NCBI GenBank assembly: GCA_021613535.1
Contig: CP075492.1
Span: 10,850,001-10,914,000 of the forward strand
Length of the DNA stretch: 64,000 nt
Source of the DNA: Adineta vaga
Taxonomy: Eukaryota; Rotifera
Direction of reading: 5' to 3'
Shown here: positions 50,501 through 61,833 of the stretch, in pieces
How positions within the stretch are numbered: the stretch's first letter is position 1
How the letters are laid out: the number at the start of each line of letters is the position of its first letter
The notes under the pieces: model-generated
The model's database searches: none
Seen by the model: only the letters and a program-made list of their open reading frames with translations
Told to the model about the DNA's origin: nothing
Program-made: the position numbers and the translations under genes

Positions 50501-53500
50501 TAACGTACTTGTTGTACCATTCAAAGGACTTATTGAACAGGAACCATTGTTTGGTGGTTGATTGATGATGAAATTCAATGCACTAGAACTTGATCTATTT
50601 CCGAACCAGTAAACAACTTCAAATCGCCAATATGTTATCGAAGGATTCGCAATAAATAATTGATTTGTTGTTGTAAAATTATTTGTGTTCATACCTAAAC
50701 AAATAAAAAAACGATTCTTTTCTGAAGAAGTAATCAGTCATGCGATAGTCTTACCAAAAAACCAAATATCTCGATAGACATTCATCTGATTAAATAAAGT
50801 CCATTGAGTAACATTGGATGATACATTCACTGATCCTTGATAAATATTCCATGTAATATGATCAGCTTTCGAACAATTATTCACACATATAGAAAATAAT
50901 GCTACTTGTGTAGTTGGATTGATATATTGATATTCAACATTTGGAATACACATTGATGAAATCACACAACTGAATCATAATTACTCTTAGTTATTTGTAG
51001 AATATAACGGAAGAAACAAACTTACGCAAGAACTATTAATGGAGTTGGAATTTCTTCTACACGTATTAGAAGATAACCAATTGCTTGCAAAGAAGAATTT
51101 TGACGATGTGTCATACGAGTCATCATTTGATATGTTTGATTTGAAGAAAATGAACCCGGTAGAATGACCAATGAAGATTTTGGTGATGTGATTGATCCAT
51201 AATATTGTAATCCAGATCCATTTCCTGTTCGATTTGATAAACACGATGGATTGTATGGATCAATACGAGAATCATCGATGGTTAACAATGTTCCATTCAT
51301 ATTTGGAAATGTGTAATGTTCATATATTCGACAATAATAGTCATAATTCCAATTCTATCAAAGAAACAATTGAAATTCATTTTCTAAGTGTTACCTATTT
51401 ACTTACATTTGCATTAAATGTAGTTGCATCTGGATCAACAGAATATGCGCCTGGATTTAAGATCAACTCTTGTTGATAGCTATGTACGATCATTGATGTA
51501 CCATATTGAATCAAATTAGCTGCAATATTCGATGGAATAATTTGAACATAAGCAAAAATAGTTGAAACCATATTAGAAGAGATTGACATGATTACAGTAA
51601 GTTTGAACTCATAGATACCATATTCGAGAATATTTGCGGGAATGAAAAGTTCACTGTGTGAAGTGACTATTGATGGGTGAAGTTGAATATCAGTTAAACA
51701 AATTGATGAACATTGTTTCAGCGTCCATTTAATGATTGTAGAAAGTGATGAATTACAATTTAACTGAAGATAAGACATGAGATAAATACTTTGACTCCTT
51801 CGATATTGTAATGGTGTTAATAAGGTTGATGGCCTTTCAAACAAAGTGATATTAGGAGACTGGCACGCTAAATGAAAGAAAAATTATATGAATCATTTTT
51901 TATACTTCCTAAAAATTACTATTGTTAACTGGTAACAGTATGGATACTAGTGTTGTGGTCACCGATGAAGAGGTAGTGGTAGTATCGGTGATTGTTGTAA
52001 TCGTTAACGATGAATTTCCAGTAGTATTACCTGTAGTAGTTGCTGTCGCTAATGATGAGTTTTCAGTAGTAATATATGTAGTTACTGTTGTTGCTAAAAG
52101 AAAATAGTTGTGTTTTATTTTGTCAATGAGAAAGATTTCAAATTATTTACCAGAGTTATTTGACACAAGACGAAATTTCTGAATACGACTGTTATTTTTA
52201 TCGGCAACATAAATATTTCCATAACTGTCGAAAGCTATTGACCATGGTAGCAATAATTTCTGAGCACTACCAATTGCTCCTGAACATCCAACTAAGCAAC
52301 GAAAACCATTAGTATCTTGTCTAACAATACGGTTTTGTCCAGAATCAACGATAAACAAGTAATTATTTCCATCAAGTACAACACCTCTTGGATATACAAG
52401 TGCTATGCCAACTGGTGATGTACCTCCAGCTACTGTTGTTCCATTAAGCACACCTGAACTAAACCGTTGAATTCGATTGTTACCAGTATCTGCTACATAT
52501 AAATCTAGGTTGTCATTAACAAAAATTCCCGAAGGTACATCAAGTTGGTATGATGTTTGACCAGCACAACCGGTACCAGCGATAGTTCTAATCTCATTTG
52601 TCAAATCAGATAGTGATTTTACAATGACTTGATTCAAAATTGCTATGGAACAGTGAATACGATTGATAATATCAATAAACAGACCACTACATCGTCCACT
52701 TGTATACATAATTGAAGTGCTATTTGTAGAATTCAATCTCCGCTTATCGACTTCGGCATGGCGATGCATCATCAAAATAAATTTCTCCGCTATTACTAAC
52801 GAAGAAACTGTTGGGAAATGATGAACCACTAGAAATATTTTTCATTGATTGATTACTTCCTTCAGGCCAGATTTGGATCTGTTTAAAAGCTGACGAAAGA
52901 ATGTAAACGGTATTATTTGTATTAACGAAAACACCGTATGGAAATAAACCAATTGAACCACTATTTGCAAATGTTGTTGCATTAACATTCCATATGGCAA
53001 ATGTATCAAATGTTGGTCGATTGTATGAAATGACTCAAATAAATAAGAAAAAAAAAATGTTATTTTTTTATTTTTAGAACCATATTTGATAGCCGTTAAA
53101 AGAGTAAAATACATAGTAAATCACTTACTTTCTGAATAGGATGCATTTGAATTCAGAGACGATGTTGTTAATGCAATTTTCGTAGTTGTTGGTCCTGCTA
53201 TCGAAATAAATTAAATTATCAGTGATATAGGAATATAGAAATAGATATTACCGTACGTTGTTAACATATTTTGTGTTGTCATACTAGTAGCTATAGGAAA
53301 AACATAGTCTTATAGTATATCACAAACAATTTCAAATCAGAAATATATTTTTTATTAACAAAAAAGACTTTATGGAAGGATACTTACCACAAGAATTCGT
53401 ATTGATAAGAAACTTTTGAATTCGAGCATTTCCCCAATCAGTAACAAACATATTCCCATAACTATCGAAACTAAGTGTTCCTGGTAATATTAATTTATCT

Positions 53501-54395
53501 GATGTGGAACCACCACCAGAACATCCTACCAAGCATCGAAAACCATTCGGTCCTGATCCAATAATTCGATTATTATTACCATCAACAATAAACAAATATC
53601 CATTAACATCGAGTACGACACCGCTTGGACAGTTTAATAAAATATCACCTGATACACCATTGCCTGCAACTGTTTTTCCATTCAGTTCATTGATTTCGAA
53701 TAGTTGAATTCGATTATTGCCACAATCTGCCACAAATAGGTTCAAATCAGTATCGACGAAAATTGCTTGTGGATAAGAAATCATATTTGAAGCTGGTCCT
53801 ATACATCCCGTACCAGCGGCAACAATGGATGTATTGATATTACTAGCGAGCGATCTTTTAACAACTTGATGGCGATCTTGCATGGAACAATATAAAGTAT
53901 TGTTAACATCAATAAATACACCAAAACACGCTTTACCAACATACATAGCAGGTGTACTAGTGGTTGCATTGGCTGCCCATTTGTCTACTCGACCGTTTGA
54001 AAATCCATTATCAACATAAATTTCGCCGATATCTGTAACAAATAAATTGAATGGTCCATTCAAACTACCCGAGACGTTTCTACTCGGACTGCTCTGTCCT
54101 TCTAACCATACATGAATTCTGCCATAATATAATGATGCAGCATAAACTTATTAGTATTGACAAAAACACCAAATGGTGTGGGACCTATGGTCTTGTTTTC
54201 AACGAAAGTAAGACCATTCGTATTCCATGTCGTCAATGGACAAAATTTTGGACGATTGTACGATATAGCTATATAGAAAGAAGATCAGTTTAACTCTGAA
54301 TAGTTTATTCTCGGCTTTTTGTCTCTACGAAATAGTATACCCTTTGTTTCACTAATGATCAGTAAAATACATAACCCAAGAGTCAACTTTGCCAT
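44569..54395 (-). CDS. NHL-repeat polycystin: signal peptide, two NHL blocks, REJ, GPS, PLAT and PKD channel
   Basis: At least 26 exons, about 2,780 residues. Exon 1 (54395-54341) gives a signal peptide. 54268-53388 and 53033-52151 each encode an NHL-repeat block (NRIQLFEI, YVADTGNNRIQ); 53290-53252, 53197-53129 and 52093-51920 are Ser/Thr-rich linkers. 51867-48243 encodes the REJ region (SCLNWFDEDNIKDYS, FADENDFSWE). 48193-47864 holds the GPS (CLSTHLTTFAGG) and first helix; 47808-47479 PLAT (YIRIWHDNSGKG). 47427-44569 encodes the remaining helices, the polycystin extracellular domain and the channel (NDVLTYLLGF). Phases connect NHL to REJ without a break at the linker. The protein is probably a large surface receptor-channel. 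Single-base breaks occur near 54147, 52758 and 45526/45566. Confidence 0.85.
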
Positions 54396-56315
54396 TGATA
54401 GTATCCTTCCGAAGGAATACTTCAGTAATGTTACAAAGAGATACTGTTTCAGAAACTTTCAGTGGTATCGAATCGGCGATAATAATATTCTTGTTGATAG
54501 CGTTTTTACCGTCTGATATACTTTTTATTTGGATAAAAACAAATAATTCTACAAGCGAAAGAATATTAATTTATTTTTACATAAACAAAAACATCATATG
54601 AAATTTATGTACAAGAATTATTATATTGTATATTGTTTCGTAGCATTACAATCCTTATCTGATAATCATATCAATAGCACGGTAGAACGATTCCATTTTT
54701 TAAAGAACTTTACATGCGAATGAAATCATTCTATTTAGTCGAGATTTGGTTGTATTTCGCACGACCTACATTATTCTCTGTCTTTTAAATATTTTATTTG
54801 TATTATTCTATGTAATTGAAAACGATATTCATTCAATAAACTTTTTTCGGATGTGTGTTTGTTTATTTATTTTTTATACGGCTGAGCGTCATAAATGTAC
54901 TATTTTCAAGTAAAACAAAGAATTCAAAGTTTAATTAGTTTTCTACCGGTGATATATTGACATCATAGAAAAAGTCTGCAGACTTTATTGATATATATGT
55001 TCTTGATTTAATGTTCTAAAATCGATTTCACATCTACATAAAGGAACAGTTGTTCTTGAAATACTCAAGCTACGAATCAATACAAATCGAGTAGAATGGT
55101 ACTAGGACAATTCGTCGCATATATGTTATAATTAATTGCAAAGCTACATATGTAATTCGATTAATAGGATAACTATACTATCACAATAGTCGTGTTAGTA
55201 ACACCAAGTGCAATCTAATATTCTAGTGGTATTGCGACCAAGAAGATACGGATTCACTCGAAAACTTCATACAAAATGTTTCGAAAGTACCAAAAAGCAA
55301 AACACAGAATTTGAATAGTAAAAAAACTTCTAAGAAAGTCTTAAGAGGAAAACGTTATTCAGTTAACTGTCAGACAAAAAATTTATTTCGTTTGAAACGT
55401 TAGGTTATATTTCAACATTACGAATCAAACAGATTCAAGCAAACGTCTACTAAACAAAAACATTCTACAACTTAGCGAATGATTTTTATCATAGTTCATT
55501 TAGTGAATATTTAATTTTTAGGATGTTTATTTTAGTTAGTGAAAATCCAAAGATTTCTTTTATGAAATATACATTAGCTCACAACAATGATCGCTATGTA
55601 AAATGAGTATTACCTCCAAATTGAGATTCTCGATAAAATACGGCTCAAGTTAGTACTGCTCCTTTACAGTATACATAATAAATTATCAAGACTATCTATT
55701 CATAATTATGAAGCCTTACAAATCCCTTATAGAATCCGTCTTCCGTAAACAAAACAACCCAGGTACTGTTTTATTCAGAAGTGTAAAGTTTTGAGTTAAT
55801 TTCTGTTAAGTTTGTTTCGTTACGTATTGTACATTTGTTTAAAATTATTGTTTCTTTTTCGAACGTGATGACCCTCATACAATGTTTATCTCTCTCTCTC
55901 TACCTTTATATTATGTTAATCTTATTACAATTAAATAATTATGCGACGAATTATCCAGTCACCATCTATCGATCGATTCGTGCATAAAATCAAAGACACA
56001 ATGACTCTGGTCTTTTTGAATTCTTTCTGAAATCAAAATCATAAGCCACAAGCATTTTTTCCACACAACCCTTGGTATACGGGTCTAAAACAAACAACTG
56101 GTTCTATTCAATAACCGACAGTCTTTGTTATATATCCAGACGGTGCAACACACAATTGTTCACATTATTTTTCACGATTTTTATCATTTCATTTGACCAT
56201 CACCAGACATAAATCCAGTACTATGTTCATTGACTCGCCTTAATTCATCACTAGTGATGAAAAATGTGTATACCCAGTTAGATACTTTCACCTAAATCAA
56301 TTTGAAAGACTCAGG

Positions 56316-56400
56316 GTATAAGGGTCTTAAGGATATAAGGGTCATAAGGATCTAAGGGTCGAAAGGTATAAGACCCTTAAGATCCCTATGACCCTTATAC
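56316..56400. repeat. Tandem 16-17-nt TAAGGGTC repeat that turns into its own inverted copy
   Basis: Left part: three units with the core TAAGGGTC at about 56318, 56335 and 56353. Right part (56372-56400) is GACCCTTA-type. The right 29 nt pair with the end of the left part with about one mismatch and one indel, leaving a loop of about 11 nt. Confidence 0.7.
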
Positions 56401-56442
56401 TCTTACACACTTAGACACAAAGATAGGACGACTTCCGAAGTT

Positions 56443-56723
56443 ATGGAGGACGAAGGTATGCATGTGTATATGTATATAATTATGAAGATTCGAAGACTCA
56501 TGATTTCAATCGGAAATGATATCTGTTTCTTCTTTTCTTAATTCAGAAAGAATTCAAATAGACCATTGTATGTGTCTGTCTCGACAGCGACTCGAAGAAT
56601 TAACTGGGACACATGGCTCGATAATCTTCATTTCGTAAGTGAAACTTCATTGAGAAATGAGTAAAGTATTGTCAATCTTTTTTCCTTCGTTTTAGTATGA
56701 ACATGCCCAATTATTCGAGTTAA
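56443..56723 (+). CDS. Possible small spliced gene, three exons
   Basis: Exons 56443-56455, 56547-56634 and 56696-56723 join in phase to a frame of about 42 residues that starts MEDEERIQID and ends MNMPNYSS. Both introns have clean GT-AG ends and pyrimidine-rich acceptors. The middle exon is also open in another frame. No family is recognised. It may be the remnant of a longer gene or a noncoding transcript. Confidence 0.25.
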
Positions 56724-57227
56724 ACATTGATTGATTTACCTTACCGAAGAACGTTGTTGATTTTCTTCTTCGGTTATTTTATTCCATCGTAGAATTATTT
56801 GTCTGTTTCTTGTTCATTGTTAGGTTTTTCTGTCTTTGCTGTTATTGCTATTCATCAAAACTTCATTTTGATTTTTAATAAACAACAAAGGAGAAGCAAA
56901 TGACATGGAAATGTCAATTCGATTAGAATTCACTTCATGTTGGCATTGATTGTATGATGAACTCTGTGATTGATCTCGGGACGAGTATGGATAGAATCTA
57001 GTGATTCTCATATGGAATTTATTGTAATATCTGCCAATTGTTTTTTCCATTAATGACAACTAAATTAACTCTGAGAAGTTTTGCTTGTAATAGAATCAGA
57101 CATATGTGCTCATGTCGAGCTAGTATATGCGCTTTTCTAACCATTTCTGTTCCGTCAATGAGTCTAGATCGTGTTTTGTTCGATGCATCTGTCCCTTGTT
57201 TGTTGTTGTTAAGTTTGCTCTTGCAGT

Positions 57228-57331
57228 AGAAAAATGTATGTACACAAAAGATACGTCAGAGCAATATCAAAGAAAAGCGTATGATTATATCACATGTGAA
57301 TGGACAATACAGAACGGCTTCATACTACAGG
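57228..57331 (+). pseudogene. CUB-domain-like fragment (weak)
   Basis: Between an acceptor-like CTTGCAG and a donor-like CAG|GTATGA lies an open stretch whose end reads YDYITCEWTIQNGFILQ. Cys-x-Trp-x-Ile after a tyrosine is the look of a CUB strand. I find no neighbouring CUB exons, so this is a fragment or a chance match. Confidence 0.18.
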
Positions 57332-57442
57332 TATGATATGAAAATAATCTCAAGTTGATTTTTTTTAATGTAAACATAAGACAAGCAGCAGAGAGATGCA
57401 AAAAATTAAGATGAACATGTTCCATGAACTGTATTTTGATCA

Positions 57443-57490
57443 AGGGGGAAACGGCGGATTTCGTCTTCCGGGAGTACGCCGTTTCCCCCT
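57443..57490. repeat. Perfect 14-bp GC-rich inverted repeat (hairpin)
   Basis: Arm 57443-57456 is AGGGGGAAACGGCG; arm 57477-57490 is its exact reverse complement; the 20-nt loop is also GC-rich. It lies about 90 nt past the 3' end of the minus-strand gene at 57579. The composition stands out from AT-rich surroundings. Confidence 0.85.
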
Positions 57491-57578
57491 CGAACCCAAT
57501 GGTGCAATATGTTGAATATAAATGCTTTGCCTACATACTATTTATTGTTATGAAATAGAAAAACAAAACAAAAAAACA

Positions 57579-57836
57579 TCAAGAAACACGACTTAAATGT
57601 ATTTCACGAACTTTTCGTTTTTCTAATGTTTTAATTTTTCTTGTTTCTTTATATAAAACTTCTTGATCAAGCCATGGATCAATATGTAAAAATTCCAATT
57701 TATCTTGCGTTCTTTCACGTATTCGCATAAGTCGATGACCTGTTGCTTGTGATTCACAATTCACCAGTAATTGTCGACCACTTTTCGCTGCATTTAAAAT
57801 CCAAGACAAACGCATTTGAATTTTTGATTGCTTCAA
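57579..57836 (-). CDS. Hypothetical small basic protein or 3'-terminal exon
   Basis: An open frame of about 85 codons on the minus strand ends at 57579. The first in-frame ATG gives about 78 residues; acceptor-like sites (TTTTAG, TTACAG) lie just before, so this may be a spliced terminal exon. The product is charged and helical (RIRERTQDKLEFL, KIKTLEKRKVREI) with no motif I know. It starts 90 nt after the stop of the BEN-like gene in the same orientation, so it could be a downstream cistron or alternative end of that gene. Confidence 0.35.
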   Translation of the reverse strand: MKQSKIQMRLSWILNAAKSGRQLLVNCESQATGHRLMRIRERTQDKLEFLHIDPWLDQEVLYKETRKIKTLEKRKVREIHLSRVS

Positions 57837-57925
57837 TCTAAAATCGAAGTACTGTAATAAAATTCTTACAAAGAATAAATTTATATTATGTCATATTTGA
57901 GTTTGTTTATTAAACTATAAATTAT

Positions 57926-59490
57926 CTACAAAACATCAGATTTTACAGGATTGTCATCATCACCATCATCATCGTCTTCGCTGTGACTCTGATGAAGATT
58001 GAAGGATTGTTGTTGTTGTTGTTGGTGTTGATGTGATCGTCTTTTACTATTCATGCGAATACATTTACCAGCAATCGCATCACGACGAAGTTGTAATAAA
58101 GCATTACGAATCTTTGGCCACATCAAATAAAGTTCTTGTTCAGTTAAATTCCAAGCAGCACATATACAATCTATATAATCATTTTAGTTCGTTTTCATTA
58201 AATCAAACCAAATGACTTACGCCGAAGAAAAATATCACGTTCATTATTATGATCTACATGTAATTTTGCCATAATTTCTTCCCGTGAAAAAAGATCACTT
58301 GCAACATGACGAGCAAAACTAGTTAATGTTGTTCGTGGTCGAAGATGTTTCATCATATTGCGTCCATTATACATCTATTCAAACAAATGAAAATATCTAA
58401 ATAACTTTGTTTTTTTTTGACAAAATATTTCTACAATAGCTTTGATCGGAAGTGGATGAATTGTATATGGTAGATTGTTCGATGTACTACCAGGGAAATC
58501 TAAATGTTGATTTGTATCGAATAATTCATCTTCATGTTCTTCTTCGTTTTCCAACTCCGATGGTTCATTCTGAAATCGAATTCACATTATTTCTTTTGCA
58601 TTTTGATATAAGATAAATTTTCTTTTACATCTTCGATATATTCATGTTTAATATTTGATTCGGAGAATGTCGGTGATGGATTTCGAATGTCTGATTGATG
58701 ATTGAGAGTATCAATGTTAGAGGCGAGACGAAGAACAATTGCTTGTAAACGAGCAATTTGTTGGTGAATATCTAGAATAGTTTTTTATTCAAATGAAATA
58801 TTACAAAATTCTAACAAGAAAATAGTAGCAGTTTAACCTGATGAAACATTTATATTTTGTTCTAACTGTTGTTGAGTGTAATGGACTAAGGAAGTATCAT
58901 TATATGAATCAGGTCCGGAATAAATTCCATCTAAATTTTCAAAAAAGAAAAGAAACAAATATTAAAAAACTAATAAAAACATACTGTATCTTAAATTTAT
59001 TTTAAACTAAATAGAAATATTATTGATTTAACTGAAAAACTAACTTAGCAAACATGATTCCGATCAACAAAATTTTTTAAATAATTAAAGACACTTAGCA
59101 TGTCTTTTAAAAGATACATATATTGAGATAATATAAAGACTTCGGAATGATAAACGTGTCTATTTATAAATTATTCTTACTTATTCGTAATCTTTTATTA
59201 ATCATATTATCATTCTCTTCTCTCATCGTTTTGTCAAATAATCTTTTATTTGTATTCGTTTGTCTTTCTTCTTGATGTTGATCCACACGCCAGACAAGCC
59301 ATGAAAGAAAATCTTGACAAGTTAATTGATTATCTTCTTCCGGTAAGAATTTTTTTAATAAATCAAATAATTTGTATTGATCAATAAATGATAAACGTGT
59401 ATCAATAATAAACTTTTCTATTGCGATATAACTTTCTAATAGACTAATTGAAGAATTTTTATATAATAAACGACGATATTCATGATCCAT
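57926..59490 (-). CDS. Unassigned nuclear-looking protein, possibly BEN domain
   Basis: Six exons (minus): 59490-59181, 58930-58838, 58771-58629, 58569-58435, 58374-58221 and 58170-57926; phases agree, about 359 residues. An N-terminal helical region is followed by a short coiled coil (HQQIARLQAIVLRL), an acidic linker, then a domain with LTSFARHVASDLFSREE, CICAAWNLTEQEL and IRNALLQLRRDA. The spacing 'LxxxLF-s-xEE ... ldp ... IR' is like BEN DNA-binding domains, but I am not sure. The tail has a CAG-type glutamine run, histidines and an Asp stretch. It is a well-formed gene of uncertain family. Confidence 0.55.
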
Positions 59491-59622
59491 ATCTAAAAAG
59501 AAGAAAATTTTCTTTGAATTCTGATTTCTTTATTGTGAACAAATGAATGAAGAAGAAGAAGAAGAGAGAAAGAAAGAAGAAGAAAAAGAAGTTGTTGTTG
59601 TTCTTATTTACTTTTCCTTAAT

Positions 59623-60378
59623 TTATCGAAACATATAAAAAAGAAGAAAAATAACACAACATGCAATGACAAAACCGAGTACAAGGGAATCTTTACGTTT
59701 TTTTAATTTAATTTTATGTAAAATATTATTCATCAATGGAAAACGATTGGCAATTGTTTTCACTTTATGTGTTATATTCATAAAATGTTTCCGTTGATCG
59801 AAAAGATTATCTTTTAAAGTCACCATGTTTTCTAACTGTCTATCGATTAATTTATGTGAACTATTTAAATGTTCCATTTCTCGTAGATAATATTCATTAC
59901 GACGACTATTGAGACCTTGAGTATTCATATCCATATTGTTGGAATTATTATTCATCAGAAGATCTTCACGTGTTTGAAAATTTCGTATATTTGCTTTCGT
60001 TCGTTCGAATTCACGTCGATAGTCTTGACAAATTTCATGATGACGTTGTAATGTATGTGTTGCAGCTGTATTGGGACCAAGTAATGCCGGCATTGCATCT
60101 GTCATACGTTTATTGGTATCCGTTAAACGTTCGAGAAGTTTTTCGATTTCTATTGACATCGTTTCGAATGCAGATGCTGTTGGTGAAGATGAAGAAAGAG
60201 AAGAATGTTCACGTGCAACATAATTAGAACATAATTTTGAAAATGACACCAATTTTGCATCAATTTCATTCTCCAATTGACGAGCTTGTTTGCGTAAATC
60301 TTCCCAATCTGTGCCTGGTGCGACAGCCATTCGGGAGTTTGTTGAAGAATATGAATTATTACCAAATGTACGGTTCAT
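59623..60378 (-). CDS. GOSR1: Golgi SNAP receptor complex member 1 (GOS28), intronless
   Basis: One 251-codon frame (human 250). It begins with WEDLRKQARQLENEID and LVSFSKLC, followed by TMSIEIEKLLERL and HTLQRH. The Qb-SNARE motif (RLIDRQLE-like region) leads to TIANRFPLMNNILHKIKLKKRKDS and a C-terminal anchor. These blocks are diagnostic of GOSR1, a Golgi SNARE for ER-Golgi and intra-Golgi fusion. The start at 60378 is the first in-frame ATG. The lack of introns is notable because most genes here are split every 100 nt or so. Confidence 0.95.
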   Translation of the reverse strand: MNRTFGNNSYSSTNSRMAVAPGTDWEDLRKQARQLENEIDAKLVSFSKLCSNYVAREHSSLSSSSPTASAFETMSIEIEKLLERLTDTNKRMTDAMPALLGPNTAATHTLQRHHEICQDYRREFERTKANIRNFQTREDLLMNNNSNNMDMNTQGLNSRRNEYYLREMEHLNSSHKLIDRQLENMVTLKDNLFDQRKHFMNITHKVKTIANRFPLMNNILHKIKLKKRKDSLVLGFVIACCVIFLLFYMFR

Positions 60379-60844
60379 AATCGAAAAATATATTTAGCAA
60401 TGAAAAACATATTTCCTTTTCCAATGAGAACTATCAATTTATGTTTAAGTGTGAACGTCACGCATGTACGTCACATATGATGAGATGAGATGAATATGAA
60501 TCATCCGAGATAGGAAAGATTAACTGACCTATGAAAATTTTCTAGTAAAAAATATGATTTCAATGATTTGAAAATGGAAAACATATTAAATCATATATAA
60601 ATTTGAATTATTCACTTTTTTATTTTCGGAAAATATTCGTCTGACTATGAGCGACATCTATTTTATATATGTATCTATAGTGGGAAACAAAAAAGTGCAT
60701 ACTTCGATGAATAAGAATACGATATTATATTAGTAAGTTAGCTATCGTTCTTTTTTCTTCTCCTTGTGTTATCATATGACGTCTATATAAACATATCAAC
60801 AGTTCCTAATATTATAATATTAATCTTTGTCCTTATATAGCGAT

Positions 60845-61477
60845 ATGTTTCTACATCTCTTTACCGTCTTTGCTATTTTTCATAGTTCAACAAGCAAGCC
60901 AACGATTTTAAAAAATATTTCAGGTAAATTACTCATGAAATAAATTTTAGTTCGATCTTTATTTGATCTTATTACATAGATTGCAGAATCAGTGTTGATG
61001 GTGTTCTTCAGTATTTCGGTCAACATTCAAAAACAAAATTCGGGAATGACTGTTTAACATGGAGCGATTTACAAACAGTATTTCCGGGAATTGTCAACGA
61101 ACCAAACTTTTTGAATGATACATTAATCAAAAATGCGCAAAATTATTGTCGAAATCCAAATGGCAAAGCTGATGGTCCATGGTGTTATGTACAATATGAT
61201 GATGCTTTTGATCAAGAATCGTGTGGAATCTGTCAGAGTCTTAGTAAGTCGATATTGAAAAACAAAGTTTCAATTTTTTCAATATGATTCATTTTTAGTC
61301 CCAAAACCAACTTTACCTCTACAAATAGAAGATTATACTGAAGTAACCACAGCAACTGCTCCTAATAATTTCTTTGAAAATATCCGCGATGAACTCAAAC
61401 GGGTTGGTGCTATTATTCGTGACAAATTTCTCGAAATAATTGAACGTATCAAAACCAAATTCAGACAATATGGATAA
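60845..61477 (+). CDS. Small secreted single-kringle protein
   Basis: Three exons, 60845-60923, 60980-61243 and 61299-61477; phases agree, 173 residues. A signal peptide (MFLHLFTVFAIF) is followed by one kringle with all six cysteines: DCRIS, NDCLTW, NYCRNP, PWCYV and ESCGIC. The NYCRNPNG and GPWCY motifs are diagnostic. After a Thr-rich hinge, the C-terminal 35 residues form a likely amphipathic basic helix (ELKRVGAIIRDKF). Kringles bind lysine side chains, lipids or proteins in extracellular proteins. No protease or other domain is attached, unlike most animal kringle proteins. Function unknown. Confidence 0.8.
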
Positions 61478-61833
61478 ATTAGTTATCACAGCATATAATC
61501 AATTCATTCGGTACATAGAACTTCAGTTATAATACATATAAATGCTTACTCTCTTCTTCTATGTACACTGATTCATATGAAATAAATACAGAATGAATAA
61601 TTATCAATATGAGATTCTGAACAGCACATGACTTTTGATCTCATGATTATTACTTATATTTGCTGCTACTGATGGATATACGTGCAATCTGTAATAAGTT
61701 AATGTATACGAATTATAGTGTTCAAGAGAATAAAGATAAATTTAGTTGCAGGACTAAGTAAAAACAAATATTACAAAAATAAAATGAATTTTTGTATATG
61801 AAAGACAAAATAAAATCGGTAAAGGCAACGCAA

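Larger units (their letters stand above)
54396..57578. other. Long, mostly noncoding stretch with inverted repeats
   Basis: About 3.2 kb upstream of the NHL-polycystin. No large gene. Contents listed separately: a short spliced frame at 56443-56723, an AAGGGTC repeat/inverted repeat at 56316-56400, a CUB-like fragment near 57228-57331 and a GC-rich hairpin at 57443-57490. Confidence 0.5.
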
